Part shown: positions 34,501 through 43,394 of the stretch, one piece after another
Layout of the letters: each line of letters opens with the position of its first letter
Numbering within the stretch: the first letter of the stretch is position 1
From: Flexibacter flexilis DSM 6793
Lineage (GTDB): Bacteria; Bacteroidota; Bacteroidia; Cytophagales; Flexibacteraceae
Reading direction: 5' to 3'
DNA length: 64,000 nt
Assembly: GCF_900112255.1 (NCBI RefSeq)
Contig: NZ_FOLE01000004.1
Location: 124,001 to 188,000, forward strand
Made by a program: the position numbers and the translations under genes
The notes under the pieces: generated by a model
The model's input: the letters and a program-made list of their open reading frames with translations, nothing else
Databases searched by the model: none
What the model was told of the DNA's origin: nothing

Positions 34501-36996
34501 AGGCGAAAACGAAACCGTAGGGCAAGCGATTGTATAATACAGCGGCATCATGTTGCCGTTAGAATACGGACTTGTACCAACAGGTACAGTTTTTATAATG
34601 GTATTGGTACTGGTGCTAATCACATACACGGCATTATTGGTAGCGTCCGAAGCATACACCAAGCTGCCGTCTGGCGTAACCGAAATACCAAAAGGCGATA
34701 TGCCCACACCCGTTACTGTGGCCAAAACGGTATTGGTATTAATATCAATCACCGAAACCGAACCGCTACCCGTATTGGAAACATATAATTTATTACCGTC
34801 GGGGCTTACAGCCACCGAGTTAGGCGACGAACCTACCGTAATATTGCCTATCACAGTATTAGTGCTGGCATTAATTACAGACACGGTATTTCCGCCATAA
34901 TTCGCTACGTAAGCTCTCGTACTGCTTGGATTAAAAGCCACGCCGTAAGGTCCTGCTCCTACCGTTAGGCTCGTTACGACGCTTTGAGTAGTGGTATTAA
35001 TCACCGATACACCCGCAGAAGTAGTAACATACAATTTTGTTCCGTCCGAAGAAACCGCCACGCTAAAAGCATCTGACGTAAGTCCAATGTTGGCAATTAC
35101 GGTATTGGTGCTTGTGTTAATTACTGATATTCCAGAAAAACCTAAACGGCTCACATACAGGCGGCTACCATCAGGACTTACCACCAACATCGAAGGCGTA
35201 GAACTTACAGGAATTGAAGCAATAACCGTACGCGTTGCCGCATCCACCACCGAAATATTGGTAGTAGATTGATTGGCTGTATAAATGCGCGTTCCGTCTG
35301 GACTCACGGCCACTGCCCCAGGCGCAGAGCCAACGGGAATAGTAGCCACCACCATATTAGTAGCCGTATTGATTACAGATAATGTACTGCTCCCGATATT
35401 GGCCACATACGCATACACCGTAGAACCTACTGGCATTGGAGCAATGTCGCTGTTGCGGCGCGGATAAATCTGATAACCACCCACAAACGGCGCAGCAGTT
35501 GTTGGGGCAAATTGATAACCAATACCCATAACACTAAACGCATCTGTTGGGCGAGCCACCGTAATTAAAGCATCAGAATCTATACGAATATAAATAGTAT
35601 CAGTACCGCCATTGAGGGCTTTGGCCGTATAGCTGCCCGTTCCGCCCCAAGGCGAGTTGCTGGTCAAATATAAATTATCGAGCTTGACCAAACGCCCTTC
35701 TGTACTTTCGTTGAGAGCCGTAACCACTTGCGGTGTTTTTAATGGGCGATTGGTTGCCAATATTTTGATAGAATCAGGAGTAATTTGCGCAAGGCCTCTG
35801 AACTGAGCCACCGTGCCGCGCACACGCAACGAATCGCCTTCGGTTACTGTATAAATAGGGCTAAGTGCTGTACTTTTAAAAATATTAATACCACCTGTAT
35901 AATCTGCAATTGCAAATTCCAGACCAGCAGGGCGGAAATTAATGCTATGTACTGTGCCCATCACAATCACGGTTTTGCCTAACGAGTCGGCTACGCCGCT
36001 TGCATTTACGCCACGCAACGAACCTATTTCGCGGTACAAATTAGCTGCTCCGCCCGAAATAGCCGTACCTGAAATACTGACCACCGCAGGACTCACACCC
36101 GCCGCCGCAGCCGTAAGTGTTCCACTAAAACTGCCTGCTGCCGTGGGCGAAACCCTGACATAAACCCGCGTGCCGCTACTGGAAGGAACAATACTCATCG
36201 TGCCTGCTGGCGTAAAATTTGCACTGTCCAAAGACATTTGTACGCCGCTGCCACTGACCGAAACCCCAATACTGCCCGACAGATTTTGGCCAACAATTAG
36301 CACGCCTTTGATGGCCGAAGAGCCTACCGCTACGTTATTGAAAGTCAAAGAAGTAGGATTTACGGTAAGGCTTGGTGTGGTGGTTTGGCTGGCATCAGTT
36401 ACCGAAGCGTACACACGCACGCTGTCCACGCGCCAAGTTCCGCCAGTGGCTTCCGCGCCATAGCCGTAAAGCCTTATGCCTACGCTGTCGGTAATGCCAT
36501 TGAACAACGACCCCACAAAAACCGTTTTTTGGCTGTTGCGGAACGTAGTTACATCGGGAACAGTAAATTCTTTCACGGCTGTCGTGTAATTATCGCGGCT
36601 GGTATAAACCGCCCATTTGGTAATACCCGAAGCCGAACGAGCTTCGTCCAGAATCAAACTATCCAACTGGACTTTTTTGCCGACAATCGGTTTTACCGAA
36701 AACTGATAATAGTCACTGTCGTTGCGCGTAGCCGCAAGCGTCCAGCGGCTGGCCGTGAAAGCACCATTAGTACCTGCAGAAGCTGGTTTGAGAATGCCTG
36801 GCCCTCTGCTAAATGGACTAAATGTCGCGTTAAGTGGTTGCACGTTCACTGGCCACGTATCGGTAACGTTAGTGTTGCCACCAAAGCCATAAATGCCCAA
36901 TGGTTGAGCCAAGCTGCTGGTAATCTGCAACAACAACCCCATAAGCGCAAACCAAATCACACGTGTAGTCTGTTTTGTTTGGTTGATGTGTTTCAT
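31558..36996 (-). CDS. Giant T9SS surface protein with two YVTN propellers and five Ig-like repeats
   Basis: The product is about 1812 residues. A signal peptide (VIWFALMGLLLQITSSLAQ) is followed by an N-terminal beta-rich domain of about 200 residues, an Ig-like/HYDIN-type domain (SLTFNNVAVGSSAIKGVLIV), an OB-like metal/nucleic-acid domain (GVNASGVADSLGKTVIVMGT), then about seven YVTN propeller repeats of the type TVSVINTSTNTVIANI-GP-VAVSPDG. A putative Ig domain (GTYNFTVKATAGNCSG) separates a second propeller of the same kind. Five 74-residue repeats (TASGNTSFCAGGSTVLSV) follow, two further Ig-like domains, and a T9SS type A sorting domain (VKVYPNPATQGTFTLDLENL). It is expected on the cell surface. 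An ATG at 37005 would add three residues. Confidence 0.88.
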   Translation of the reverse strand: MKHINQTKQTTRVIWFALMGLLLQITSSLAQPLGIYGFGGNTNVTDTWPVNVQPLNATFSPFSRGPGILKPASAGTNGAFTASRWTLAATRNDSDYYQFSVKPIVGKKVQLDSLILDEARSASGITKWAVYTSRDNYTTAVKEFTVPDVTTFRNSQKTVFVGSLFNGITDSVGIRLYGYGAEATGGTWRVDSVRVYASVTDASQTTTPSLTVNPTSLTFNNVAVGSSAIKGVLIVGQNLSGSIGVSVSGSGVQMSLDSANFTPAGTMSIVPSSSGTRVYVRVSPTAAGSFSGTLTAAAAGVSPAVVSISGTAISGGAANLYREIGSLRGVNASGVADSLGKTVIVMGTVHSINFRPAGLEFAIADYTGGINIFKSTALSPIYTVTEGDSLRVRGTVAQFRGLAQITPDSIKILATNRPLKTPQVVTALNESTEGRLVKLDNLYLTSNSPWGGTGSYTAKALNGGTDTIYIRIDSDALITVARPTDAFSVMGIGYQFAPTTAAPFVGGYQIYPRRNSDIAPMPVGSTVYAYVANIGSSTLSVINTATNMVVATIPVGSAPGAVAVSPDGTRIYTANQSTTNISVVDAATRTVIASIPVSSTPSMLVVSPDGSRLYVSRLGFSGISVINTSTNTVIANIGLTSDAFSVAVSSDGTKLYVTTSAGVSVINTTTQSVVTSLTVGAGPYGVAFNPSSTRAYVANYGGNTVSVINASTNTVIGNITVGSSPNSVAVSPDGNKLYVSNTGSGSVSVIDINTNTVLATVTGVGISPFGISVTPDGSLVYASDATNNAVYVISTSTNTIIKTVPVGTSPYSNGNMMPLYYTIACPTVSFSPASLSSATEGVAYSQTVTQTGLTAPTFSVSAGALPAGLTLSSAGVLSGTPTVVGTYNFTVKATAGNCSGTQSYSLTVSANPNAVYAYVPNGFANTVSVINTSTNAVTATISVGSTPLGVAVNPAGTRAYISNQNSNSLSVINTSTNTVMATVTVGSTPQNVVVSPDGNKVYVVNYSSGTISVINATTNTVTATISVTANPNGIAVSADGSKVYVSHIFNDIISVINTATNTVAATFASSGTRPYGMAVNPTGTRLYVANVFSNTVSVFNTSNNSLITNISVGVNPQFVAVSRDGNSVYVTNSTDNTLSVINANTNTVVSTVSTGVLPQGVSITPNGAKVLVACADMNTSAVQVLSTATNTTITNVAVGTAPYAFGNMMPLYYNPACALATPTASGNTSFCAGGSTVLSVQNPVANTSYLWSNGTTGNSITVTNAGSYTVQAISGGCTSAVSSAVVVSVTPLPTMPTASGNTSFCAGGSTVLSVQNPVANTSYLWNNGVTGNSVTVTNAGSYTVQAISGGCTSAVSAAVVVSVTPLPTMPTASGNTSFCAGGSTVLSVQNPVANTSYLWNNGVTGNTITVTAAGSYTVQAISNGCTSAVSAAVVVSVTPVPTMPTASGNTSFCAGGSTVLSVQNPVANTSYLWNNGTTSNSITVTNAGSYTVQAISGGCTSAISAAVVVSVTPLPTMPTASGNTSFCAGGSTVLSVQNPVANTSYLWNNGVTGNSITVTAAGSYTVQAISGGCTSAVSVAVVVSVTPMPAKPIFSIEGSPCDPVLFIMPTGYDSFIWWFNGNIVPNENMNYLDSLEDGTYMLQGVAAGCTSVVSDPVQVIAPHPDTTVTVVGTTLSVPAAPNTFYQWYKDGDLIPNATQSSYTATVTGVYSVYVSAAGCTRPSSGVLVEVIGVASRINHLVKVYPNPATQGTFTLDLENLHEVKLTIVDELGRVVSATDINQNHSSHHIAQGVYFLKIQSREGVSVQKLIAD
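32232..33341 (-). repeat. Five in-frame 222-bp tandem repeats inside the giant gene
   Basis: The marker CCCGCACAGAA-type segment recurs at 32411, 32633, 32855, 33077 and 33299, an exact 222-base period. Each unit encodes 74 residues with Cys pairs (SFCAGG and SGGCTSAVS). Units differ by scattered, often synonymous substitutions, so homogenisation by recombination is likely. Confidence 0.92.
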
Positions 36997-37005
36997 AATA
37001 ATCAA

Positions 37006-37500
37006 GGAGTTACAGTAGTTAGTTTTTAATGTGTAATTAAAGATAATAATGTTTTGTAGAGTATAAATTGGTTTGTTTAATACTGATTATCAATACAATA
37101 AACTATTTCTATTTTACAAAGATGTATATTTTATAATAGAAATATACCATGTACAAAAGTAGTTAGCCTAATACAAATGCAAAATTTAATATTTAACAAA
37201 ATAGTACAGAATCACATATACAAATACATATTTTATTACTAATTAAATAGCTATTCATTTTTGTTGTACAATGCCTTTTATTACTCTAATTTAAAGCCAT
37301 TCGCAATTTAGAATAACATTTAAATTACACTATTAGGCTAAATATTAGCCTCAAATATTGGGCGAACTTACACGCCTAAGCGGCAACGTTTGTTTTAACA
37401 GGCGGAAATAGGGAAATATTCGGTTGGCGGCCAATAATGCGTTTGCATTATTATTTACCCCAAAACCCTGATTTAGCATTGACAAAGCCTTATAAACGCA
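37006..37500. other. AT-rich gene-free region between the two surface protein genes
   Basis: About 500 bases with many A and T runs and no convincing frame. Only the terminator of the choice-of-anchor gene lies at its right end. It presumably holds the promoter and leader of the giant gene, but no clear -33/-7 pair was found. Confidence 0.45.
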
Positions 37501-37536
37501 AAAAGTACAGCCCCTTGTGACGGAAGCTGTACTTTT
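37501..37536 (-). terminator. Hairpin after the choice-of-anchor gene
   Basis: AAAAGTACAGC at 37501-37511 pairs with GCTGTACTTTT at 37526-37536. It lies 25 bases beyond the minus-strand stop at 37562. Confidence 0.7.
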
Positions 37537-37561
37537 GATGAATTTTATTTTTTCAGAAAAA

Positions 37562-39418
37562 TTATTCTACTACCAATTTTTGAATGCTAACGCCCTCACG
37601 GCTTTGGATTTTGAGGAAATAAACGCCTTGCTTGAGTGCAAATGTTGTATGTTGTTGATTGATAATCATTTGTTTGATGCTTTGGCCTAACTCATTGGTA
37701 ATGGTTAGTTGGGCATCGTGTAAATTATCAACCTCCACATTTACTTTTCCGTCGGTAGCAGGACTCGGATACACTTTTACCAAATGGCCAATGTCTTTGC
37801 CTTTGATGCCGCCCACCATCTCGATGAGTGTGCCTTGTGTAGAAATCATACAACCCAAAGACGTGATTTGTACCGAATAAACGCCCGTCGTGAGAGCCGT
37901 ATAAGAGGCTTGCGTAGCTCCTTGTATCAGTTCTCCATCTTTGTACCATTGGTAGGTAGTATTGGCGGCGGCAGGTACAGACAACGTAGTGCCCGTAACG
38001 GTAAGCGTTGCATTGGGGTTTCCTACTTGCACAGCCAATGGAGCAGAAACTTCCGAAGTACAACCGCTTGTACTAATGTATTGTACCGTATAAGTTCCTG
38101 CTTCGGCAGAATCCAACCAGTTAGTATGTACATTAGGTACGATGTTTCCGTTATAATACCACATATAGTCGGCTTGGGTACTGTCTGGAATCACAAATAA
38201 ACCAACATAGCAAGGAAGTGCATCCTGAGAAATAGCGGGTGCTGGTGGTGTAGATGGAATACCTACTTGTACCGATGCAGGCGGCAAAACAATAGCTGGT
38301 ATATTGGGACAACGTTGGTAGTTTCTTACTACGCTATATGTTCCTGCACCAGAGACCGTAATACTTGTACCCGTTTGGCCATTGCTCCATACAAAATTAG
38401 AATACGCCGTATCAGCAGCAGCCACACTCAATACCGTTTGATTACAATTAATCGTTTGTTTACTAATGGTTGGCATCATAGGCACAATAATATTTCCAAA
38501 ACTACTCAAACTGCCATTTTCAATAAAAACACCTGAGTCAAAGATACCATCTTGTACATCTGCAATCGCGAAAGTAAGTGTATAAGTTTGGCAAGGAAAT
38601 ACCGCCGCTTTGGCTGTAAGTTTTTTCGTAAGGCCATCATAGCGCAAGTTATTGCTACGCGAATTATCTACAGGCGAAGAAATATAAGTTCCTTCTGTAT
38701 TATCATTGTTGATGTAATAAGAAGAATTAGACGCTGACGCATTCATTCCATTCCCTGCATTTACGTTATTGATAGAAACTATATTAGAATTAGTGGACGT
38801 ACTTGGCAGCACTGCAATATTGCGGGTGTTGGCTGGCAAACCTGCTTGTGTTACGATACCAGGCCCTTTGATAAACAATCCAAATACATCATTAAAATCA
38901 GTTCCTACAAAGGCATTATATTCCTCTGAAGCAAATACATAATTAAAAGATATGGAGTCTGAAACAGGAATAAAGTCAAACTGCACAACACAAACATCAT
39001 TTAAGGTGGTGGAGGTAGGTAAAATCCCAGTCAATAATGTATTGCCATTCAAACCATTATTATTGCCATTGCTGCTTAATCCATTGCTGGTGGATGAATT
39101 TACGGTTGATGTACCTGAAGCTCCAGATACCAAGCCCGTAGTAAGTAACACGCCATTCTTGATACTTGCTCCAGACTTCCCTACAATGCCATCATTGGCT
39201 TTAAAAGAACCTAAAGCATTAGAAGTAACGGAAGTAGAACCACTACCTAAATTGGTTTTTACATTGCTAATCACGACACCCGAACCAGCCAGTTTATTAA
39301 TAATAGAGTCAATCAGAGGATAAGTTGTGCTGTTCACGGGTTTTACAGAGACACTTTGAGCAGAGACAGATGCCCCACAAAGCAAGATTGTGCCTAAGGC
39401 AAATAATGTTTTTTTCAT
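37562..39418 (-). CDS. Choice-of-anchor L surface protein with T9SS sorting domain
   Basis: The 618-residue protein has a signal peptide (MKKTLFALGTILLCGASVSA) and a choice-of-anchor L domain (ISFNYVFASEEYNAFVGTDF, NDVFGLFIKGPG). Ig-like segments follow (VWSNGQTGTSITVSGAGTYS), then a long region related to the end of the neighbouring giant protein: WYYNGNIVPN, TYQWYKDGELIQGATQASYT and the T9SS domain VKVYPSPATDGKVNVEVDNL. It is predicted to be exported by T9SS and anchored at the surface, with an adhesive role likely but not shown. The upstream frame to 39427 adds only three residues (MYF). Confidence 0.87.
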   Translation of the reverse strand: MKKTLFALGTILLCGASVSAQSVSVKPVNSTTYPLIDSIINKLAGSGVVISNVKTNLGSGSTSVTSNALGSFKANDGIVGKSGASIKNGVLLTTGLVSGASGTSTVNSSTSNGLSSNGNNNGLNGNTLLTGILPTSTTLNDVCVVQFDFIPVSDSISFNYVFASEEYNAFVGTDFNDVFGLFIKGPGIVTQAGLPANTRNIAVLPSTSTNSNIVSINNVNAGNGMNASASNSSYYINNDNTEGTYISSPVDNSRSNNLRYDGLTKKLTAKAAVFPCQTYTLTFAIADVQDGIFDSGVFIENGSLSSFGNIIVPMMPTISKQTINCNQTVLSVAAADTAYSNFVWSNGQTGTSITVSGAGTYSVVRNYQRCPNIPAIVLPPASVQVGIPSTPPAPAISQDALPCYVGLFVIPDSTQADYMWYYNGNIVPNVHTNWLDSAEAGTYTVQYISTSGCTSEVSAPLAVQVGNPNATLTVTGTTLSVPAAANTTYQWYKDGELIQGATQASYTALTTGVYSVQITSLGCMISTQGTLIEMVGGIKGKDIGHLVKVYPSPATDGKVNVEVDNLHDAQLTITNELGQSIKQMIINQQHTTFALKQGVYFLKIQSREGVSIQKLVVE

Positions 39419-39691
39419 AAAATACAATCAGTTTTAGTTTAAATATTTTTTATCAATACAATTAGAGTAGTATTTACTTTAACAAATCTAATAAATTAAA
39501 AGGGGAAATCAAGTATAAATGTAATGTTTTTACCATTAAAATACAGAAAATTATTTAAAAATAAGAACAATCCATTCATAATCAGAGATACACGGAACAA
39601 AATCAAGAAAAACAAATCATAGCGACCAATAATGATTCGATTTTTACATTATTCTTGGTAAATAGCACTTCAATTTGATTTTTTTATTGCA

Positions 39692-40672
39692 ATGAACGTG
39701 AATACCGTATTTGAGGACTTTAACAACCTACGTGCGCTGATTATCGGCGACATTATGATAGATTCGTATTTGTGGGGCAAAGTAGAACGTATTTCGCCAG
39801 AAGCTCCAGTACCTGTGCTCAACGTGCAACGCCGCGAATATCGCTTGGGTGGTGCGGCCAACGTGGCTCTCAACGTGCAGGCTTTGGGCGCAACGCCAGT
39901 GCTTTGTGCGGTGGTCGGCGACGATGCCGACGGGACAAAAATGTTAGATATACTTTCCGATAACGGCCTTGCCACCGAAGGTATTTTGCAAAGTGCCAAC
40001 CGCATCACGACCGTAAAACATCGTGTTATTTCGGGTTCGCACCATTTGTTACGCATTGACTCTGAGGACGATTCGGTAATTAAAGCAGCCGAACAAGAAG
40101 CATTACTTCAGAAAATAGCCGCGCTTTTGCCTACTTGCCAAGTCGTGATTTTCGAGGACTACGACAAGGGCGTTTTGTGCGAAAACGTAATCCAACAAAC
40201 CATCAAACTCGCCCAAGAGCTCCAAATCCCGACGGTAGTCGATCCCAAAAAACGCAATTTTATGCACTACACGGGCGCGAGTCTATTCAAACCCAACCTG
40301 AAAGAGCTACGCGAAGGCCTCAAAATAGAAGTAGATATCAACGACGATGCGCAAATCGCGCAGTCTGTCGAGCAACTCAAGGCGCGTTTGGGTGTGGAAG
40401 CTGCATTACTCACGCTCTCCGAACGCGGTATGTACTTGGACATGAACGCCCAAAAACACCACGTACCCGCACATTTGCGCCAAATCTCGGACGTGTCGGG
40501 CGCAGGCGATACGGTGGTAAGCATCGCGGCGTTGTGTATGGCCCTAAGGCTGCCGCCGCGCCAAGTGGTAGAGCTGGCCAATTTGGGCGGTGGCCTCGTG
40601 TGCGAGCACGTGGGCGTTGTTCCCATCAACAAAGCACGCCTCAAAGAAGAAGCCGAAAAGTTGGAGATTTAG
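39692..40672 (+). CDS. D-glycero-beta-D-manno-heptose-7-phosphate kinase (HldE kinase domain-like)
   Basis: The 326-residue PfkB-family kinase begins with LIIGDIMIDSYLWGKVERIS, followed by EAPVPVLNV and LGGAANVALNVQALGA, the RfaE/HldE N-terminal pattern. The catalytic GAGDT region is VSGAGDTVVSIAAL. It phosphorylates heptose-7-phosphate for ADP-heptose synthesis, a lipopolysaccharide core precursor. The cytidylyl/adenylyltransferase half found in fused HldE is absent, so it is the stand-alone kinase form. Other heptose genes are not nearby. Confidence 0.87.
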   Translation: MNVNTVFEDFNNLRALIIGDIMIDSYLWGKVERISPEAPVPVLNVQRREYRLGGAANVALNVQALGATPVLCAVVGDDADGTKMLDILSDNGLATEGILQSANRITTVKHRVISGSHHLLRIDSEDDSVIKAAEQEALLQKIAALLPTCQVVIFEDYDKGVLCENVIQQTIKLAQELQIPTVVDPKKRNFMHYTGASLFKPNLKELREGLKIEVDINDDAQIAQSVEQLKARLGVEAALLTLSERGMYLDMNAQKHHVPAHLRQISDVSGAGDTVVSIAALCMALRLPPRQVVELANLGGGLVCEHVGVVPINKARLKEEAEKLEI

Positions 40673-40682
40673 ACGATTTGTG

Positions 40683-40815
40683 GTGTAGAGTTGCCTCATA
40701 ATTCTACACTACAAAGATTTCAATCCTAACGGATTTTTGAGGTAAAACCGAAAGCCTTTAGGCTTGCTATCTTTGTAGTAAAAAATAGTGAACATGACAC
40801 GAAGGCCGTAGGCCT
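40683..40815. repeat. Three short hairpins in the spacer after the heptose kinase gene
   Basis: The stems are GTGTAGA/TCTACAC at 40683-40709, AAGCCT/AGGCTT at 40752-40765 and AGGCC/GGCCT at 40803-40815. The first may terminate the kinase gene. The other two, with similar surroundings, look like a small dispersed intergenic repeat, which only a genome-wide comparison could confirm. Confidence 0.5.
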
Positions 40816-40866
40816 GAAATCTTGGTTTTGCATCACACCCAAACGTTTATCATAAACTAAAACACT

Positions 40867-41613
40867 ATGTCCCGCAATCTCTTTTTTCTTGTATTTCTGG
40901 TGGTGTTTTCGTCGGCTACGGCTCGCAAAGATTTTCTTTCCGAACAAAAAAAATATCCGCGTGTACGGCAGGCTTTCCAAGAAAAAGGAGATTTTATTTC
41001 GGGCGTTTTGGGCACCAACCAAATACAAGAAAATGCGCTGCAAATCTTGCTGGTAGCCTACAAAAACGAGCAAATTTTGGAGCTTTACGCCAAAAATAAA
41101 ACCGACCAGACTTACACCAAAATCGCAAATTATCGTGTATGCGAGCAGTCGGGTGAGTTAGGTCCAAAAAGCGAGGAAGGCGACGGCCAAGTACCCGAAG
41201 GATTTTATTACATAGACCGTTACAACCCTGCCAGCACGTATTATTTGTCGTTGGGCGTAAATTACCCCAATCAGGCCGACCGCATTCGCAGCAAAGCCAA
41301 GCGGCTCGGCGGCGACATTTTCGTACACGGACAATGTGTGACGATAGGCTGCCTGCCCATGACCGACGAGAAAATCAAAGAAATTTATTTATACGCGATT
41401 CAGGCCTGTCAGAACGGCCAAAAACTGATTCCGATGTATATTTTTCCGTTCCGAATGAACCAAAACAATATGCAGCGGTTTGCAGAAGAGTACGCCGACC
41501 AACCCGAATTGTTGGCCTTTTGGAAAAACCTCAAAACGGGTCATGATTTGTTCCTGCAAACGCGCCAAGAGCTTCGGCCACGCGTGGCCAGCAACGGAAA
41601 GTATTATTTCTAA
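40867..41613 (+). CDS. Secreted L,D-transpeptidase family protein (YafK-like)
   Basis: The 248-residue protein has a hydrophobic N-terminus (MSRNLFFLVFLVVFSSATA), likely a signal peptide. The catalytic motif GGDIFVHGQCVTIGCLPMTD, with His154 and Cys162, matches YkuD-type L,D-transpeptidases of the YafK branch. YafK in E. coli cleaves or attaches lipoprotein on peptidoglycan. GFYYIDRYNPASTYYLSLGV is the typical preceding segment. It is expected to act in the periplasm on murein. Confidence 0.83.
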   Translation: MSRNLFFLVFLVVFSSATARKDFLSEQKKYPRVRQAFQEKGDFISGVLGTNQIQENALQILLVAYKNEQILELYAKNKTDQTYTKIANYRVCEQSGELGPKSEEGDGQVPEGFYYIDRYNPASTYYLSLGVNYPNQADRIRSKAKRLGGDIFVHGQCVTIGCLPMTDEKIKEIYLYAIQACQNGQKLIPMYIFPFRMNQNNMQRFAEEYADQPELLAFWKNLKTGHDLFLQTRQELRPRVASNGKYYF

Positions 41614-41688
41614 TCTTGACCAAATCTTAAAAACACGTATATTCGCTGGATTTTTTGTTAAACTCATTCGTTTTAAACTTATTTAAAG

Positions 41689-42474
41689 ATGATGCGCAAA
41701 CTTTTTTCTAAAATAACTTTAGCAGTAGCCGTTTTGAGCGTACAAATGGCCGTAGCTCAGCCCGCTATCAAATTCAAGACCGAAAGCCACGACTTCGGCG
41801 AAATCGTAGAGGGTACACAAGCCGTTTACGAATTTGAATTTACAAACACTGGCAATCAGCCGCTTATCCTTTCAAGCGTAAACGCTTCTTGCGGTTGTAC
41901 TACGCCGTCTTGGACGAAAGAACCCATCATGCCTGGCAAAAAAGGCAGTATCAAAGCCTCTTACAACAGCTCTGGCCGCCCTGGTACTTTCAACAAAACC
42001 ATTACGGTAAACAGCAACATTGGCACACCGTCTATGCTTTCCATCAAAGGCATGGTAGCGGGCAAAGACGCTCGCCCAACCTACACGGCGGAACAACTCA
42101 AAACTTCTCCAAAACTCGAATTGACCAAAAATACGTTTGCTTTGGGCAAACTCGAAGGTGGACAAGTGGCCGTATCGCACGTAACCGTAAAAAATACGGG
42201 AGCTTCTACGCTGGAAATCAACAATGTACAAAGTGCTTGCAACTGCGTGACTTACACGGTTTCGGACAAATCCGTAAAAGTAGGCGAGTCGGCAACCATC
42301 GAACTCAAATACACTGCCCCACGCAATAAAGGCGACGTAAGCGAAACGGTTTATATCTATTCCAACGACCTGAACTCGCCAAGCACCAAAGTAACACTAA
42401 AAGCAAGCCTTACAGATTCGTTTGCTTCTCAAGGACTTATGCGCGAAAATCGCATGGCTGTTCCTTTCAAATAA
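41689..42474 (+). CDS. DUF1573 protein with two tandem domains
   Basis: The 261-residue exported protein has a signal peptide (ITLAVAVLSVQMAVAQ) and two DUF1573 (Ig-like/ASH) domains. The first is FKTESHDFGEIVEGTQAVYE with NASCGCTTPSW, and the second LTKNTFALGKLEGGQVAVSH with SACNCVTYTV. This family is abundant in Bacteroidota but of unknown function; the C-x-C motif might bind a metal, which is speculation. A terminator follows the gene. Confidence 0.87.
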   Translation: MMRKLFSKITLAVAVLSVQMAVAQPAIKFKTESHDFGEIVEGTQAVYEFEFTNTGNQPLILSSVNASCGCTTPSWTKEPIMPGKKGSIKASYNSSGRPGTFNKTITVNSNIGTPSMLSIKGMVAGKDARPTYTAEQLKTSPKLELTKNTFALGKLEGGQVAVSHVTVKNTGASTLEINNVQSACNCVTYTVSDKSVKVGESATIELKYTAPRNKGDVSETVYIYSNDLNSPSTKVTLKASLTDSFASQGLMRENRMAVPFK

Positions 42475-42495
42475 AAACTTAAAAACAAGGTTTTG

Positions 42496-42529
42496 AGCGT
42501 AAGTTGCATAAAAGTAGCTTACGCTTTTT
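42496..42529 (+). terminator. Terminator after the DUF1573 gene
   Basis: AGCGTAAG at 42496-42503 pairs with CTTACGCT at 42518-42525, followed by T residues, 21 bases after the stop. Confidence 0.82.
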
Positions 42530-42630
42530 AGTTTTGTTTCAAGAAATTTTTGGGGCTTTGCGAGGTTTGCTGTATCTTGTGGCTCAGGGCGTTAGCTCAT
42601 TTATTTATTTTGATTTTTACTAAAAAAGAT

Positions 42631-43272
42631 ATGAAAAAAATATTGTATTCGGTTTTGGTAGTCTGCGGCCTAATGCTCGCTTCTACTGGTGGTTGGGCGC
42701 AAGCCGTGAAGCCAACCAACAAACGTATGTATAAGTCAGTGCAAGAAGCAACGGCAGCGCAAAAAAACAATGTAGCGGTTAGGTCTTTGGATTTGCGTAA
42801 TCAGAATCTTACGTCTTTGCCGCCCGAATTGTTCGAGCTCACCGACCTAAAGGTACTGATTTTGGATAACAACCAACTGCAAAGCATTCCGTCGGAGATT
42901 TCCAAGCTACAAAAACTCTCGGTACTGAACCTGCGCAACAACCAACTGCGAGAGTTGCCCGCCAGCCTTACCAGCCTTACAGATTTGCGTTTGCTCACAC
43001 TCGGCAACAACAAATTGAGCAGTTTGCCAACAGGTTGGGGCGCAATGACGCACCTTTTCAGCTTGGATATTACTCAAAATCAGTTCACAGCGTTTCCGAG
43101 TGCCTTGTCGGAAATGGTTGGTAAAAATACCGAATTTCGCAGTTTCTTAGACAAAGGCAACCCGTACAGCGGCAAACCTAGTTCTATTCCTGCCAACTTC
43201 GAGAAGATGATTCAGGGCAATCAAGCGAAGGCAAAAGCCAACAGCAAAGCCAAAATTATTTATAAAAAATAA
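42631..43272 (+). CDS. Secreted leucine-rich repeat protein
   Basis: The 213-residue protein has a signal peptide (MKKILYSVLVVCGLMLASTG ending in GWAQ). Leucine-rich repeats of the form LDLRNQNLTSLPPELFELTD, LKVLILDNNQLQSIPSEISK and LSVLNLRNNQLRELPASLTS follow, about five units. The C-terminus is basic and alanine-rich. Such proteins usually bind other proteins, and the partner is unknown. The ATG at 42631 is used because an earlier frame start at 42550 would add an unlikely leader of 27 residues. Confidence 0.82.
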   Translation: MKKILYSVLVVCGLMLASTGGWAQAVKPTNKRMYKSVQEATAAQKNNVAVRSLDLRNQNLTSLPPELFELTDLKVLILDNNQLQSIPSEISKLQKLSVLNLRNNQLRELPASLTSLTDLRLLTLGNNKLSSLPTGWGAMTHLFSLDITQNQFTAFPSALSEMVGKNTEFRSFLDKGNPYSGKPSSIPANFEKMIQGNQAKAKANSKAKIIYKK

Positions 43273-43280
43273 AAGATTTT

Positions 43281-43383
43281 GGTTCAAAAGACCCCGCCTA
43301 AATCCTCCCCAAGGGGAGGACTTCACTTTGCGGAGGACTTTAAATGCTCCTCCTCACTGGGGAGGCTGGGTGGGGTTCTTTCG
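43281..43383. repeat. G/C-rich hairpin repeat module, copy A
   Basis: A module made of AAAGACCCCGCCTAAATCCT, the hairpin CCTCCCCAAGGGGAGG and a following ACTTCACTTTGCGGAGG unit. It lies between the LRR gene and the DUF559 endonuclease gene. Related modules lie at 43845-44099, 44405-44516 and in opposite orientation at 48659-48720. Confidence 0.85.
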
Positions 43384-43394
43384 CGCGATCGGGG

